DNA from: Fibrella aestuarina BUZ 2
Lineage (GTDB): Bacteria; Bacteroidota; Bacteroidia; Cytophagales; Spirosomataceae
Assembly (NCBI RefSeq): GCF_000331105.1
Contig: NC_020054.1
Coordinates: 3,169,451 to 3,233,450 of the forward strand
Reading direction: 5' to 3'
DNA length: 64,000 nt
Shown here one piece after another: positions 36,804 to 45,492 of the stretch (the stretch's first letter is position 1; each line of letters begins with the position of its first letter). Both the position numbers and the translations under genes were made by a program. Under the pieces are notes generated by a model that was not told the DNA's origin, searched no databases, and worked only from the letters and a program-made list of their open reading frames with translations.

Positions 36804-37862
36804 TCAGATGGTTAGTTCGCTTTCCTGTTGCAGTTGCGTGCCGTAGCGGAATACCTGTGCGAACGCGAGAAGAATCAGGCCTGCCCACAGCCACGACCAA
36901 TAATCGGGCCCCGACCAAAGCCAGCCCTGATATGATACAAACCCCTGCGTTTGCAAATAACGCAGGGCGAGAATCGGCTGAAAAATATCAACCCCGTTTT
37001 TGAGTACGAAAGCACCGATGAACAACCAACCACTCTGTTGCACGCGCCGGGCTGTTCGTTCGCCAAAAAACTCCTCGTTAAGCAAATCGGCAAAGATTTC
37101 CCGGAACCACTGCGTAATGAGCATCAGCATGGCCAAATAGAAGATTCCCCATATATGACTAATCAGGAGCAACGGCCCAACAAACGAATTTAGATCAGAC
37201 CAGCGGTGAATGGAAGCCCGCAATACGTAAGGGAGGCGCTTGTCGAGATTCGGCTCCAGGTACGTATACGGTTGGTAGGTGAGGTTACGTCGCCACTGTT
37301 GGGGTGATTCGGGTAGGTAATGGCCTTTGGGCCAGACATCCCCATAAAGCGGCACGTTGACGCTTAAGGCAAACCCCGATGCGGTGACCGGCTGTAACAG
37401 CCAGCGGTCAGGCATGCGGATAATTGCCGCATCCGGGTTAACGGCCAGAGCCGAGTCGATTTGCCGGGTCATTCGCTGCTGGTAAAGTAAGGCTTGCTGA
37501 TGAGCCTCGTTAGGTATGTGGTCGGTCAGTGTGGGATGAAGTAGCCGCTGTAAGCTATCTAGTTGTAATCGGTCTACCAGCTGCAAATCGCCATCATAGT
37601 AACTCAGGAAGACACTGTCACGCGTGATTCGATGGATCAGCCCACCCTTCGAACTGATAACAGGAGTAGAAGACTCACTGCTCATGACAAACGGGTTAAG
37701 GGTCGTGTCGTAACGAACTCGCTGCTTATCGGGCGTGGCGTAGGTCTGCGCCGTGATCGTTAGCGGACCGGCGATGAAGGAAATAAAAAGAAGGGCGCCT
37801 TCCAGGTAAAGAAAAAACGTGCTGAGCAGGTAAAGCCAGCGTATAAGTCGGAGGTTTTTCAT
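36804..37862 (-). CDS. DUF2975 membrane protein, long form
   Basis: 352 aa. Four membrane segments as in DUF2975: one at the N-terminus (WLYLLSTFFLYLEGALLFIS), one around SFVGPLLLISHIWGIFYLAML, one at GWLFIGAFVLKNGVDIF, and a last one at WLWAGLILLAFAQVFRYG. A ~180-residue extracytoplasmic insert after the first helix makes it longer than the sister protein at 37888-38613. The terminal segment AQVFRYGTQLQQESELTI is nearly identical in the two, showing tandem duplication. Function unknown. Confidence 0.85.
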   Translation of the reverse strand: MKNLRLIRWLYLLSTFFLYLEGALLFISFIAGPLTITAQTYATPDKQRVRYDTTLNPFVMSSESSTPVISSKGGLIHRITRDSVFLSYYDGDLQLVDRLQLDSLQRLLHPTLTDHIPNEAHQQALLYQQRMTRQIDSALAVNPDAAIIRMPDRWLLQPVTASGFALSVNVPLYGDVWPKGHYLPESPQQWRRNLTYQPYTYLEPNLDKRLPYVLRASIHRWSDLNSFVGPLLLISHIWGIFYLAMLMLITQWFREIFADLLNEEFFGERTARRVQQSGWLFIGAFVLKNGVDIFQPILALRYLQTQGFVSYQGWLWSGPDYWSWLWAGLILLAFAQVFRYGTQLQQESELTI

Positions 37863-37887
37863 GTAGGCTATGAACGCTGAGGACTGA

Positions 37888-38613
37888 TCAGATGGTTAGT
37901 TCGCTCTCCTGTCGCAATTGAGTGCCGTAGCGGAACACCTGCGCTAGCGCCAGGATGCATAGCCCCATCAGCGCGATTAGGCTCTCCAACGGTGGCGTGC
38001 CAATGTTCAGGTTGTAATTATCGGGCTGGCTTAGCCGATACCCGTACTGGTGCAGGTAAATGATGGCCCCTTTTTCGGTCAGCCACTTAGCTACCAGTAC
38101 GCACACTGTATACACCAACATACACTGCCCAATGCGGATCAGGCGGGTGACCTGGACCTGATCAAAAATCTGGTTGCTGGCTATGTGCCGAAACAGTTTC
38201 ATGAACAGGTAACTCAGGGTGAGGCTGAACAAGAGCGTGAGCAGCATACTGAGCCCGGAACACCACAACAGCGAGGGGAGCTTGGCCAGATCGGTGGGAC
38301 CATTCAGCGAAAGATTCAGCCAGAGCGTATTCGTAGCGGGCTGGCTTCGACTCAGCGAGCCGGGTACGTCGAGCTTGAGGTCCAGCTTCGATGACTGCCA
38401 GTTGGTAAGCGCCCGGCTTTCCGAAGCGTCGGATACGTGGGTCGTTACGGGTTGGTTGAGCTGCGCCGAGATGTTCAGTTTGGCCGTTTCAGGCAAGCCT
38501 GTTACCAATACATAGGCCATGAAACCCAGGCAAAGGGTATACAGAAGGAGTTGTCCATAAAAAAGGCCCGTAAAAAGCCAGGACAGTAGGCGGGGGAGCG
38601 TTATCATTTTCAT
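37888..38613 (-). CDS. DUF2975 membrane protein, short form
   Basis: 241 aa, first gene of the three-gene minus-strand operon (25-bp gap to the next). Four predicted membrane segments, with LFSLTLSYLFMKLFRHIASNQIF and LIRIGQCMLVYTVCVLVA in the core and ALAQVFRYGTQLRQESELTI at the end. A paralogue of the next gene. The TTATTG palindrome 39 bp upstream of the start is a candidate operator. Confidence 0.85.
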   Translation of the reverse strand: MKMITLPRLLSWLFTGLFYGQLLLYTLCLGFMAYVLVTGLPETAKLNISAQLNQPVTTHVSDASESRALTNWQSSKLDLKLDVPGSLSRSQPATNTLWLNLSLNGPTDLAKLPSLLWCSGLSMLLTLLFSLTLSYLFMKLFRHIASNQIFDQVQVTRLIRIGQCMLVYTVCVLVAKWLTEKGAIIYLHQYGYRLSQPDNYNLNIGTPPLESLIALMGLCILALAQVFRYGTQLRQESELTI

Positions 38614-38651
38614 TGAGTTTAGTCTTTACTTCGGTAAACATCAGTAAATAT

Positions 38652-38682
38652 TTATTGATAAACAATAAAAAATTATTGATAA
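38652..38682. promoter_or_regulatory. Candidate operator of the DUF2975/XRE operon
   Basis: TTATTGATAA occurs at 38652-38661 and again at 38673-38682, 21 bp (two helical turns) apart. The first copy is part of a palindrome TTATTG-N5-CAATAA (38652-38668). The AT-rich spot lies just upstream of the operon start. Confidence 0.45.
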
Positions 38683-38725
38683 GGGGAGACTTGAGGAGTT
38701 GTGAATCGCTTACCTAGTGTATGGA

Positions 38726-38756
38726 TTTGTACTGCATTGGCATACGTGTAATTTTG
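38726..38756 (+). promoter_or_regulatory. Bacteroidota-type promoter of the phosphosugar mutase gene
   Basis: TTTG at 38726-38729, a 19-bp spacer, and TAATTTTG at 38749-38756 match the -33 TTTG and -7 TAnnTTTG consensus exactly. The ATG is 20 bp downstream, so the leader would be very short. Confidence 0.75.
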
Positions 38757-38775
38757 ACCAGCAAATTGTTTCTCT

Positions 38776-40536
38776 ATGACTACGCAAACCCTCGACGCCA
38801 CCACCCAACAACAGGTTGACCAATGGCTGTCTGGCCCTTACGATGCCGACACCAAAGCCGCCATTCAGCAACTGATCGACAGCGGCAACACCACCGAACT
38901 GACCGACTCGTTTTATCGCACTCTCGAATTTGGTACGGGTGGGCTGCGCGGCGTCATTGGCGTTGGCTCCAACCGCATGAACCGCTACACGGTGGGCGCC
39001 GCCACGCAGGGCTACGCTAACTACCTGAATAAGTCGTTCGCAGGCCAGGATATCAGCGTAGCCATTGCGCACGATAGCCGCCGGATGAGTCCCGAGTTTG
39101 CGCGCATCGCCGCCGACATTTTCTCGGCCAACAACATCAAGGTATACCTGTTCTCAGACCTGCGCCCCACGCCCGAACTCTCGTTTGCGATTCGGCAACT
39201 GGGTTGTCAGGGTGGCGTCGTCGTGACGGCCTCGCACAATCCGCCCGAATACAACGGCTATAAAGTATACTGGAACGACGGTTCGCAGGTGGTAGCCCCG
39301 CACGACAAAAACATTGTGGACGAGGTGAGCGCCATCAGCAGCGTCGACGACATTAAGTTTGAGGGCGTAGCCGACAAGATCAAGCTGATCGACGAAGAGA
39401 TCGACGCACCGTACATCGAGCGGATCAAATCGAATGCGGTGAATCCCGACGTAATTGCCCGGCAGGCTAACCTGAACATTGTCTTCACGCCCATTCACGG
39501 TACGGGGATTACGCTGGTGCCGCGCGCGCTGGAAGCCATCGGCTTTACCAACGTGAGCGTGGTGGAAGCACAGGCCACCCCCGATGGTAACTTCCCGACG
39601 GTGAAGTCGCCGAACCCAGAGGAAAAAGCCGCCATGCAGATGGCGCTCGATCAGGCCAAATACCAGAATGCCGACCTGATTATCGCCACCGACCCCGACG
39701 CCGACCGCGTGGGTGCGGGGGCGCGGAACCACCACGGCGAGTTTGAGTTGCTCAACGGCAACCAGATGGCCAGTCTGATTATCTATTACCTGCTGCGCGC
39801 CTGGAAAGAAACCGGCAAGCTGACCGGCAACGAATTCGTCGCCAAAACCATCGTCACGACGGACCTGATCGACCGGCTGTGCGAGCAGTATGGCGTTACC
39901 TGCTACAATACCTTGACGGGCTTCAAATACATCGCGCAGGTGATTCGCGAACTAGAAGGCAAGGAGCAGTTTATTGGTGGCGGCGAAGAAAGCTACGGCT
40001 ACCTGATCGGTGATTTTGTCCGCGACAAAGACGCCATCGCGTCGTGCGCCATGATCGCCGAACTGACGGCCTACGCCAAAGATCAGGGCCTGAGCCTGTT
40101 CGATCTGCTGATGGAGATGTACCAGCAAACGGGCTTCTTCTACGAAGCGCTGGTGTCGTTGACTAAAAAAGGCAAAGCCGGTGCCGAAGAAATTCAGCAG
40201 ATGATGGCCGATTTTCGGGCCAACCCGCCGAAGGAAATCGCCGGTTCGCCGGTCGTGCGCGTCGATGACTACAAAGCCCTGACCACGCTCGACATGGCGT
40301 CGGGACAGACCACCGCCATCGAAGCGGGTAAGATGGGTATTGAAGCCTCGAACGTGCTGCAATTCTTCACTGCCGACGGTACGAAGGTATCGGCCCGCCC
40401 ATCGGGCACCGAGCCGAAAATCAAATTCTACGTCAGTGTGAACGAGCCACTGCCAAGTGCCGAGGCCTTTGACGATACCTACGCCGCCCTGAAAGCAAAA
40501 GTGCAGCGCGTAACCGACGAACTGAACCTGAAATAG
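38776..40536 (+). CDS. Phospho-sugar mutase (phosphoglucomutase/phosphomannomutase)
   Basis: 586 aa. Four-domain alpha-D-phosphohexomutase: N-terminal EFGTGGLRGVIGVGSNRMN, active serine loop VVTASHNPPEYNGYK, metal loop ATDPDADRVG, sugar-binding GGGEESYGYL and phosphate-binding RPSGTEPKIKFY. Length and the GTGGLRG start place it with the long PGM2-type enzymes that interconvert glucose-1-phosphate and glucose-6-phosphate or the mannose forms; substrate preference cannot be read. Single gene with its own promoter and terminator. Confidence 0.94.
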   Translation: MTTQTLDATTQQQVDQWLSGPYDADTKAAIQQLIDSGNTTELTDSFYRTLEFGTGGLRGVIGVGSNRMNRYTVGAATQGYANYLNKSFAGQDISVAIAHDSRRMSPEFARIAADIFSANNIKVYLFSDLRPTPELSFAIRQLGCQGGVVVTASHNPPEYNGYKVYWNDGSQVVAPHDKNIVDEVSAISSVDDIKFEGVADKIKLIDEEIDAPYIERIKSNAVNPDVIARQANLNIVFTPIHGTGITLVPRALEAIGFTNVSVVEAQATPDGNFPTVKSPNPEEKAAMQMALDQAKYQNADLIIATDPDADRVGAGARNHHGEFELLNGNQMASLIIYYLLRAWKETGKLTGNEFVAKTIVTTDLIDRLCEQYGVTCYNTLTGFKYIAQVIRELEGKEQFIGGGEESYGYLIGDFVRDKDAIASCAMIAELTAYAKDQGLSLFDLLMEMYQQTGFFYEALVSLTKKGKAGAEEIQQMMADFRANPPKEIAGSPVVRVDDYKALTTLDMASGQTTAIEAGKMGIEASNVLQFFTADGTKVSARPSGTEPKIKFYVSVNEPLPSAEAFDDTYAALKAKVQRVTDELNLK

Positions 40537-40552
40537 CCGAAGGTTCTCAATG

Positions 40553-40592
40553 AATCAGAAAGGGCAGCTCCTCGGGGTTGCCCTTTCTGGTT
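40553..40592 (+). terminator. Hairpin after the phosphosugar mutase gene
   Basis: Arms 40553-40566 and 40579-40592 pair at 13 of 14 positions (CAGAAAGGGCA and complement) around a 12-base loop; no clear T tract follows. Confidence 0.7.
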
Positions 40593-40683
40593 GATCAGGT
40601 ACGTACCCCCGCCAGCATGCTCCCTTTAGGTGGTCCGGCATTCCGGCGGGGGAAACCCGCAACCAACATAACTGTACGCTATT

Positions 40684-41025
40684 ATGACGTCGCTCTATAT
40701 CATGGCTGCCATTTACATCGTAGCTGGCCTGCTGCATTTTATTCGGCCCAGAACGTACCTGGCGATCATGCCGCCGTACCTGCCTGCGCATAAGGCGCTG
40801 GTGTTCTGGAGCGGCGTGGCCGAACTGGCGCTGGGGCTGGCCCTGCTGCTGCCCGCGCTACGTACCTGGGCGGCGTGGGGCATCATTGCGTTGCTGATTG
40901 CGGTTTTTCCCGCTAATGTCTACATGGCAACGGGCGAAAAATTCCAGAAAATACCGGCCTGGGTACGTTGGGGCCGGCTTCCGTTGCAGGCCGTGTTGAT
41001 CTGGTGGGCGTATCAGTATACCTGA
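40684..41025 (+). CDS. DoxX-like small membrane protein
   Basis: 113 aa with four hydrophobic segments: YIMAAIYIVAGLLHFIRP, ALVFWSGVAELALGLALLLP, AAWGIIALLIAVFPANVYMA and LPLQAVLIWWAYQYT. The HFIRPxxYLxIMPPYLP and SGVAELxLG motifs identify the DoxX/MauE-like family in Bacteroidota. Role unknown. Separate from the upstream gene by a hairpin; the next gene starts 55 bp downstream. Confidence 0.85.
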   Translation: MTSLYIMAAIYIVAGLLHFIRPRTYLAIMPPYLPAHKALVFWSGVAELALGLALLLPALRTWAAWGIIALLIAVFPANVYMATGEKFQKIPAWVRWGRLPLQAVLIWWAYQYT

Positions 41026-41080
41026 GGCGCGCCAACATTCCGGCCCGATGGCAGTTAGTTGGTTGATAAACAATCCCTTC

Positions 41081-41692
41081 ATGAGCTACCTACGAATGGC
41101 CCTATGCACCCTGGCAGCAACGTTGGCCGGGCGAGCAACCCACGCACAAACCCCCACGGCGCTCCCCGCCGATCGGCTGGCGTTTAGTCAGCAACGCTAC
41201 AATCACACGCGCACGTTGGGACTCTCGCTGGGCGGCTACGCGCTGGCTAACATGGCCGTGAGTGGCCTCGCGATCGGGCAGGCCGAGGGTGAAGCGAAGT
41301 ATTTTCATCAGATGAATCTGTACTGGAATGCCGTGAATCTGGGTATCGCCGGGGTGGGGCTGCTGGGCTTGCGTAAGCAACACCCCGACACCGAAACGCT
41401 GGGCAAGGCGGTGCAGAAACACGAGGCCATGAAACGCACCCTGCTCTTCAACGCGGGGCTCGACGTGGCCTATATCGCGGGTGGGCTGTACCTGACCGAG
41501 CGGGCCAATTCGCGCCCCGACCAGGCCGATAAGCTGCGGGGCTACGGAAAAGCCGTGATGGTGCAGGGGGCGTTCCTGCTGGCTTTCGACGTGGTCAACT
41601 ACTTCATTTTCAAGAAACGTGGCGATCCTCAGCAGATTCAGCTCATCGGGCAGTCGCCGCTCGGAATGGGGGTCGTGGTTCCGATTCGGTAA
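41081..41692 (+). CDS. Uncharacterised membrane protein with signal peptide
   Basis: 203 aa from ATG 41081 (MSYLRMALCTLAATLAGRATHAQ, read as a signal peptide); the frame opens earlier at 41048. Three or four moderately hydrophobic segments (GLSLGGYALANMAVSGLAIG, WNAVNLGIAGVGLLGL, GLDVAYIAGGLYLTE, GAFLLAFDVVNYFIFKKR) alternate with charged loops. I do not recognise a named family with confidence; similar proteins with this four-helix pattern are common in Cytophagales. Likely transcribed with the preceding DoxX-like gene. Confidence 0.65.
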   Translation: MSYLRMALCTLAATLAGRATHAQTPTALPADRLAFSQQRYNHTRTLGLSLGGYALANMAVSGLAIGQAEGEAKYFHQMNLYWNAVNLGIAGVGLLGLRKQHPDTETLGKAVQKHEAMKRTLLFNAGLDVAYIAGGLYLTERANSRPDQADKLRGYGKAVMVQGAFLLAFDVVNYFIFKKRGDPQQIQLIGQSPLGMGVVVPIR

Positions 41693-41737
41693 TCCGGCTG
41701 TTAACTTCGCCCCAAATTCTAGCTACCTCCTTCATCA

Positions 41738-42256
41738 ATGCCGCAACCCAAACGCGCCAGTGAATCGCACACCATCATGACCGAGATGGTGCTGCCCAAC
41801 GATACCAATACGCTCAACAACCTGATGGGTGGCCGACTGCTTCATTTTATGGACATTGTCGCCGCCATCGCCGCCCAGAAGCACTCCAACCGGATCGTCG
41901 TTACGGCCTCGGTCGATAATGTGTCCTTTGCCGAACCCATCAAACTGGGCAACATCGTGACGATGAAAGCGCAGGTGACGCGGGCCTTCAACTCATCGAT
42001 GGAGGTATTTATCGAAGTGTGGGCCGAAGACATTCCGGCGGGCATCCGGGTGAGTACCAACAGCGCGTATTACACCTTTGTGGCCGTCGATCAGAGTGGG
42101 CGGCCTATCGAAGTGCCTCCCGTCATTGCCGAAACCGACGACGAAAAAGCTCGGTATGAATCGGCCCTCCGCCGCCGCCAACTGCGCCTCGTGCTGGCCG
42201 GCCGCATGAAACCCCAGGAAGCCACCGAACTGCGTGCGCTACTAGTAGGGGAATAG
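41738..42256 (+). CDS. Acyl-CoA thioesterase (hotdog fold)
   Basis: 172 aa. Hotdog-fold signature of the BACH/YciA group: TEMVLPNDTNTLNNLMGGRLL, HFMDIVAAIAAQKHSN with the catalytic Asp, VVTASVDNVSFAEPIKLGNIV. It hydrolyses acyl-CoA to free acid and CoA. The C-terminal 40 residues (EKARYESALRRRQLRLVLAG) form a charged helix seen in the longer members. Ends near an inverted repeat shared with the convergent exonuclease gene. Confidence 0.92.
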   Translation: MPQPKRASESHTIMTEMVLPNDTNTLNNLMGGRLLHFMDIVAAIAAQKHSNRIVVTASVDNVSFAEPIKLGNIVTMKAQVTRAFNSSMEVFIEVWAEDIPAGIRVSTNSAYYTFVAVDQSGRPIEVPPVIAETDDEKARYESALRRRQLRLVLAGRMKPQEATELRALLVGE

Positions 42257-42352
42257 AGTCTGGAAAGTTGAAGCGAAAAGAAGTCCAGAGTCTGGAAAGT
42301 AGTTCTGGTGTTGCTGACGCATGACACGTAACAGAAACAGACTTTCCAGACT
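42257..42352. repeat. Repeat AGTCTGGAAAGT, two direct and one inverted copy
   Basis: Direct copies at 42257-42268 and 42289-42300 and a perfect inverted copy at 42341-42352, the last reaching into the stop codon of the minus-strand exonuclease. Either direct copy can pair with the inverted one, so alternative hairpins are possible between the convergent genes. Confidence 0.7.
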
Positions 42353-42962
42353 ATACCGTAAATCCATCCCCCAGTTTGAAAATGGCTTTGAGGCATTGGG
42401 CCGTCAGGACGGCGTCTTCAAGGGCGTTGTGGAACGAATCTTCGCGCTCGAAACCGAAATGGGCGGCGATGGCTTTCAGGCTCAGGCCCTTGGGGGTGGG
42501 TTTGCCGTTCTTGCGCAGCACCCGGAACACAAAGTAACTCAGCGTGTGCAGATCGACGAGGGTGCGTGAAAACGGCCACTTCATCTTCTCGTTGAGGTAG
42601 GCCTCCTTCAGGAAATTGATGTCGTGCATGACGCTTTGGCCGCAGATCACTACGTCGCGCAGGAAGGGCGTCTTGTCGAGTTGATTGGGCGGCACGCGGA
42701 TGTTGAGTTGTTCGCATATCCAGTTTTCCAGCGCGGGCAACACGTCGTAGATCATGGGCGCATCGTCGAGGTCGGCGAGCGAGAGGTTGTGCACCTGCTC
42801 GGCCGAGGCCGTGAACGCCTCCTCATTTTCGGGGTAAACGTTGGTGAGGTATTGACCCTTCTCGCGCCAATCGTCGTCGAATAGCACGGCCCCCAACTGG
42901 ATAATCTCATTGTAGCCCGGATCGGGCCCCGACATTTCAAGGTCTAATACTAGAAAAGGCAT
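42351..42962 (-). CDS. DEDDh 3'-5' exonuclease family protein
   Basis: 203 aa. ExoI LVLDLEMSG (Asp, Glu), ExoII VICGQSVMHDINFLKE (Asp) and ExoIII FHNALEDAVLTA (His, Asp) give the full DEDDh set of RNase T / DNA polymerase III epsilon-like nucleases. The protein is one exonuclease domain without additional parts. Whether DNA or RNA is the substrate cannot be told. Monocistronic. Confidence 0.9.
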   Translation of the reverse strand: MPFLVLDLEMSGPDPGYNEIIQLGAVLFDDDWREKGQYLTNVYPENEEAFTASAEQVHNLSLADLDDAPMIYDVLPALENWICEQLNIRVPPNQLDKTPFLRDVVICGQSVMHDINFLKEAYLNEKMKWPFSRTLVDLHTLSYFVFRVLRKNGKPTPKGLSLKAIAAHFGFEREDSFHNALEDAVLTAQCLKAIFKLGDGFTV

Positions 42963-43114
42963 TGGTTAATGGGTTGGCTACAGCCTTGGTGCTGAGCAAA
43001 TAGAGAGAATGCTTATCTAACAAAAATAAGCGAAGCACGGAGTTATGCGAACTTTTCGACTTTACAATTCATTTGTATGTACAAGTATAGTCGACCAACA
43101 AACCATAGTTAACC

Positions 43115-43999
43115 ATGCATTACGTAGTTACCGGCTCTCTGGGCCACACGGGCAAACCCATTACTGAAGGGCTGTTAAAAGCAGGCCACACCGTTACGGT
43201 GATCACGAGCAAAGCCGAAACGGCGGCTAAAATCGAGGCGCTGGGCGCTACGGCGGCCGTTGGCAACCTGGAAGACGACGCCTTCGTGACCGGCGCGTTC
43301 GCCAACGCCGACGCCGTTTACCTGATGATTCCGCCGAAGTGGGACATGCCCAACTGGCGCGCTTACCAGAACAAAGTGGCCGATCATTACATCGCCGCGA
43401 TCCGGGCCAACGACATCCGGTTTGTCGTGTTGCTGAGCAGCGTGGGTGCCCACAAAGGCAGCGGTACCGGCCCCGTCGACGGGCTGTATGACATGGAGCA
43501 AAAGCTCAAAACCGTCGAGGGGCTGAACGTGAAAGTGCTGCGCCCGTCGTATTTCATGCAGAACCTGTTCAGCATGGCGGGGATGGTGAAAGGCATGGGC
43601 ATTATGGGTAGCAATTTTGGCGACGGTCCCGTTGTACTCGTGCATACCGACGACATCGCCGAAGCCGCCTTGCAGGAACTGCTGAACCTTGACTTCACCG
43701 GCATTCAGGTACGTTACGTAGCGGGCGACGAACGCACAGGCGCCGAGATTGCCCGCGTGCTGGGCGAAGCCGTCGGGAAGCCCGAAACCCCCTGGGTGGT
43801 GTTCAGCGATGAGCAGAACAAGCAGGGTATGTTGCAGGCTGGCCTCAGCGAGGAAGTGGCGACCAACTACACCGAAATGGGCGCGTCGATGCGGGATGGC
43901 TCGATGCAGGCCGATTACCTGGCTAACCGCCCTGCCCTGAGCAAAACCAAGCTGGAAGACTTCGCCAAAAACGAGTTCGCGCCTGCTTTCAACGCCTGA
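43115..43999 (+). CDS. NmrA-like NAD(P)-binding protein
   Basis: 294 aa Rossmann protein: VVTGSLGHTGKPITEGLLKAGH is a GxxGxxG nucleotide-binding loop, followed by VGNLEDDAFVTGAFANADAVYLM and VLLSSVGAHKGSGTGPVDGLY. It is an atypical SDR/NmrA relative (like QOR2 or azoreductase-like proteins), the Tyr-x3-Lys motif of classical SDRs not being evident. Likely NADPH-dependent reductase or redox sensor. Upstream it has TTCATTTG (43068-43075), a near -7 element. Ends with a GC stem and T run at 44039-44062. Confidence 0.88.
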   Translation: MHYVVTGSLGHTGKPITEGLLKAGHTVTVITSKAETAAKIEALGATAAVGNLEDDAFVTGAFANADAVYLMIPPKWDMPNWRAYQNKVADHYIAAIRANDIRFVVLLSSVGAHKGSGTGPVDGLYDMEQKLKTVEGLNVKVLRPSYFMQNLFSMAGMVKGMGIMGSNFGDGPVVLVHTDDIAEAALQELLNLDFTGIQVRYVAGDERTGAEIARVLGEAVGKPETPWVVFSDEQNKQGMLQAGLSEEVATNYTEMGASMRDGSMQADYLANRPALSKTKLEDFAKNEFAPAFNA

Positions 44000-44038
44000 T
44001 AAATACGGCTCTTCTGGTTGTCAGGTACGTACCGGACG

Positions 44039-44062
44039 GGTGGAAACCACCAGCTTTTTTTT
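44039..44062 (+). terminator. Terminator after the NmrA-like gene
   Basis: GGTGG-AAA-CCACC hairpin followed by AGC and eight T. Confidence 0.8.
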
Positions 44063-44138
44063 GCGCCTGATCAGACCCCTGACATACTGTTGTCAAGGTG
44101 GTAAAAGACTTTTGTCGGGTAATCAACTAGATTGACTC

Positions 44139-44510
44139 ATGACAACAGAACAGGTTGCAAAACGGTATTATGAACTGATACAACAGCATCAGTACGAACA
44201 AATTCAGAACGAGCTTTATGCGCCAGATGCCGTCAGTATTGAACCTGAAAACGCCAGTGGTTTGCCACTGGTTGTTACTGGTATCGAGGCTCTACGGCAA
44301 AAGGAGGGGCTTTTCTTCACTCAGGTTGACGAATTATTTGGCAGTTACATGAGTGAATTAGTCGTATCAACGTTTTTCTTTTCTATGATGACCGGAATGG
44401 ATGTCAAGATGAAGGGCAAAGAACGAAAGAAGAAAGAGCAGATCTGTGTTTTTGAAGTTCGTGACGGAAAAATTGTTAAAGAACAGTTTTTCTATGATGA
44501 TTTCGCCTAA
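44139..44510 (+). CDS. SnoaL-like (NTF2 fold) protein
   Basis: 123 aa. VAKRYYELIQQHQYEQIQNELYAPDAVSIEP ... GIEALRQKE ... ICVFEVRDGKIVKEQFFYDD, shown in parts, follows the SnoaL-like cone fold (start helix, nucleus strand, final strand with DGKIVKEQFF). Soluble, no signal peptide. AT-richer than flanking genes, as are the two following ORFs. It is convergent with a WYL regulator over a shared terminator; such pairs often have the regulator controlling a neighbour, but here the orientation gives no direct promoter sharing. Confidence 0.85.
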   Translation: MTTEQVAKRYYELIQQHQYEQIQNELYAPDAVSIEPENASGLPLVVTGIEALRQKEGLFFTQVDELFGSYMSELVVSTFFFSMMTGMDVKMKGKERKKKEQICVFEVRDGKIVKEQFFYDDFA

Positions 44511-44531
44511 TGTATGTGCACTGCCTTAGAC

Positions 44532-44564
44532 AAAAATGGCTAACTCCAAGAGTTAGCCATTTTT
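44532..44564. terminator. Bidirectional terminator between SnoaL-like and WYL genes
   Basis: Perfect 15-base arms, 44532-44546 and 44550-44564 (AAAAATGGCTAACTC and complement), with a 3-base loop, A tract and T tract. The right arm overlaps the last codons of the WYL gene. Confidence 0.93.
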
Positions 44565-45263
44565 GTTGCCAAACGTTTTTATAAGATACTGCTCAAAGGT
44601 CAGTTTATGCGGCTCGAACGACTCATTTGTACTGGTTAAGGTGTCAATATTTATGAGTGAGAAGGATCTAAAATCGTGTCTTAATCGGCAAAAAGCGACG
44701 AGTACCCATTCATTTTTCTGGTTGGCATACAAGGCAAATGGTTCCACGTCGCGGATTGATTGTTCACCTTTTTTGTTGGTATACTTGATTTGAATAACTG
44801 AATGTTCGAGCAGGGGCGTTTGAAGTTGAAGAAGTAGGTTACTTTTTGGTGATTCACTGATGTACGTATTGGTCACGCCCATCTGTTTCTCCAGTTTCTC
44901 CGTTTTAGTCTTTAAGGCATTAGGCAGTATAGCTTTGATTTTCGCGGTCACCGAGGCAAACTCAGCGATCAGCGATGTGTCATTGCTCGACTGAATGATA
45001 AGCTCGGCCGTCAGGAGTGCATTGGCCTCAGTTTCGGTGAGCATAATGGGTGGTACTTTGTACCCGTCTACAAGGCTGTACCCTTTACCCTCCTCCGTGA
45101 CGATGGGCACACCGGCCCGTTCCAGCGTTTTGATGTCCCGATAGATCGTTCTAACACTGACGCCAAACTTAGCTGCCAGTGTTGTTGAATTAACCAGTCG
45201 TCTCGATAAAAATTGAATAAGGATAGCCGTTAGTCGAGCCAACCGTTTTATGTCATTGTCCAT
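44553..45263 (-). CDS. YafY-type HTH and WYL-domain transcriptional regulator
   Basis: 236 aa. N-terminal winged HTH (LIQFLSRRLVNSTTLAAKFG, SVRTIYRDIKTLERAGVPIV) followed by the HTH_11-associated linker (GYKVPPIMLTETEANALL) and a WYL domain at the C-terminus (VIQIKYTNKKGEQSIRDVEP, WVLVAFCRLRHDFRSFSL), with the ligand-binding YxY/R positions partly kept. WYL proteins sense nucleic-acid-type ligands or damage and usually act as repressors. AT-richer than flanks, together with its neighbours. Ends inside the bidirectional terminator. Confidence 0.92.
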   Translation of the reverse strand: MDNDIKRLARLTAILIQFLSRRLVNSTTLAAKFGVSVRTIYRDIKTLERAGVPIVTEEGKGYSLVDGYKVPPIMLTETEANALLTAELIIQSSNDTSLIAEFASVTAKIKAILPNALKTKTEKLEKQMGVTNTYISESPKSNLLLQLQTPLLEHSVIQIKYTNKKGEQSIRDVEPFALYANQKNEWVLVAFCRLRHDFRSFSLINIDTLTSTNESFEPHKLTFEQYLIKTFGNKNG

Positions 45264-45492
45264 ACTGAGCGAGCGAGTTTATAGGAATCAGTAATAAATA
45301 CAAATAACAGAAGGAAAACCGCTAGCTGTTCATCGTTACTAAATAGACTATTGAATTAGCTATTCATCATGTACTTACTACTATAAGATAAATTATAGTC
45401 GAATGTCTAATTATTTTGCGGCGAAAGGCAAAACAATCAATCGAGTTAACTTCTTGTGCGAGTGAGACGGCGCAGTATGTTAAATAAGCATT

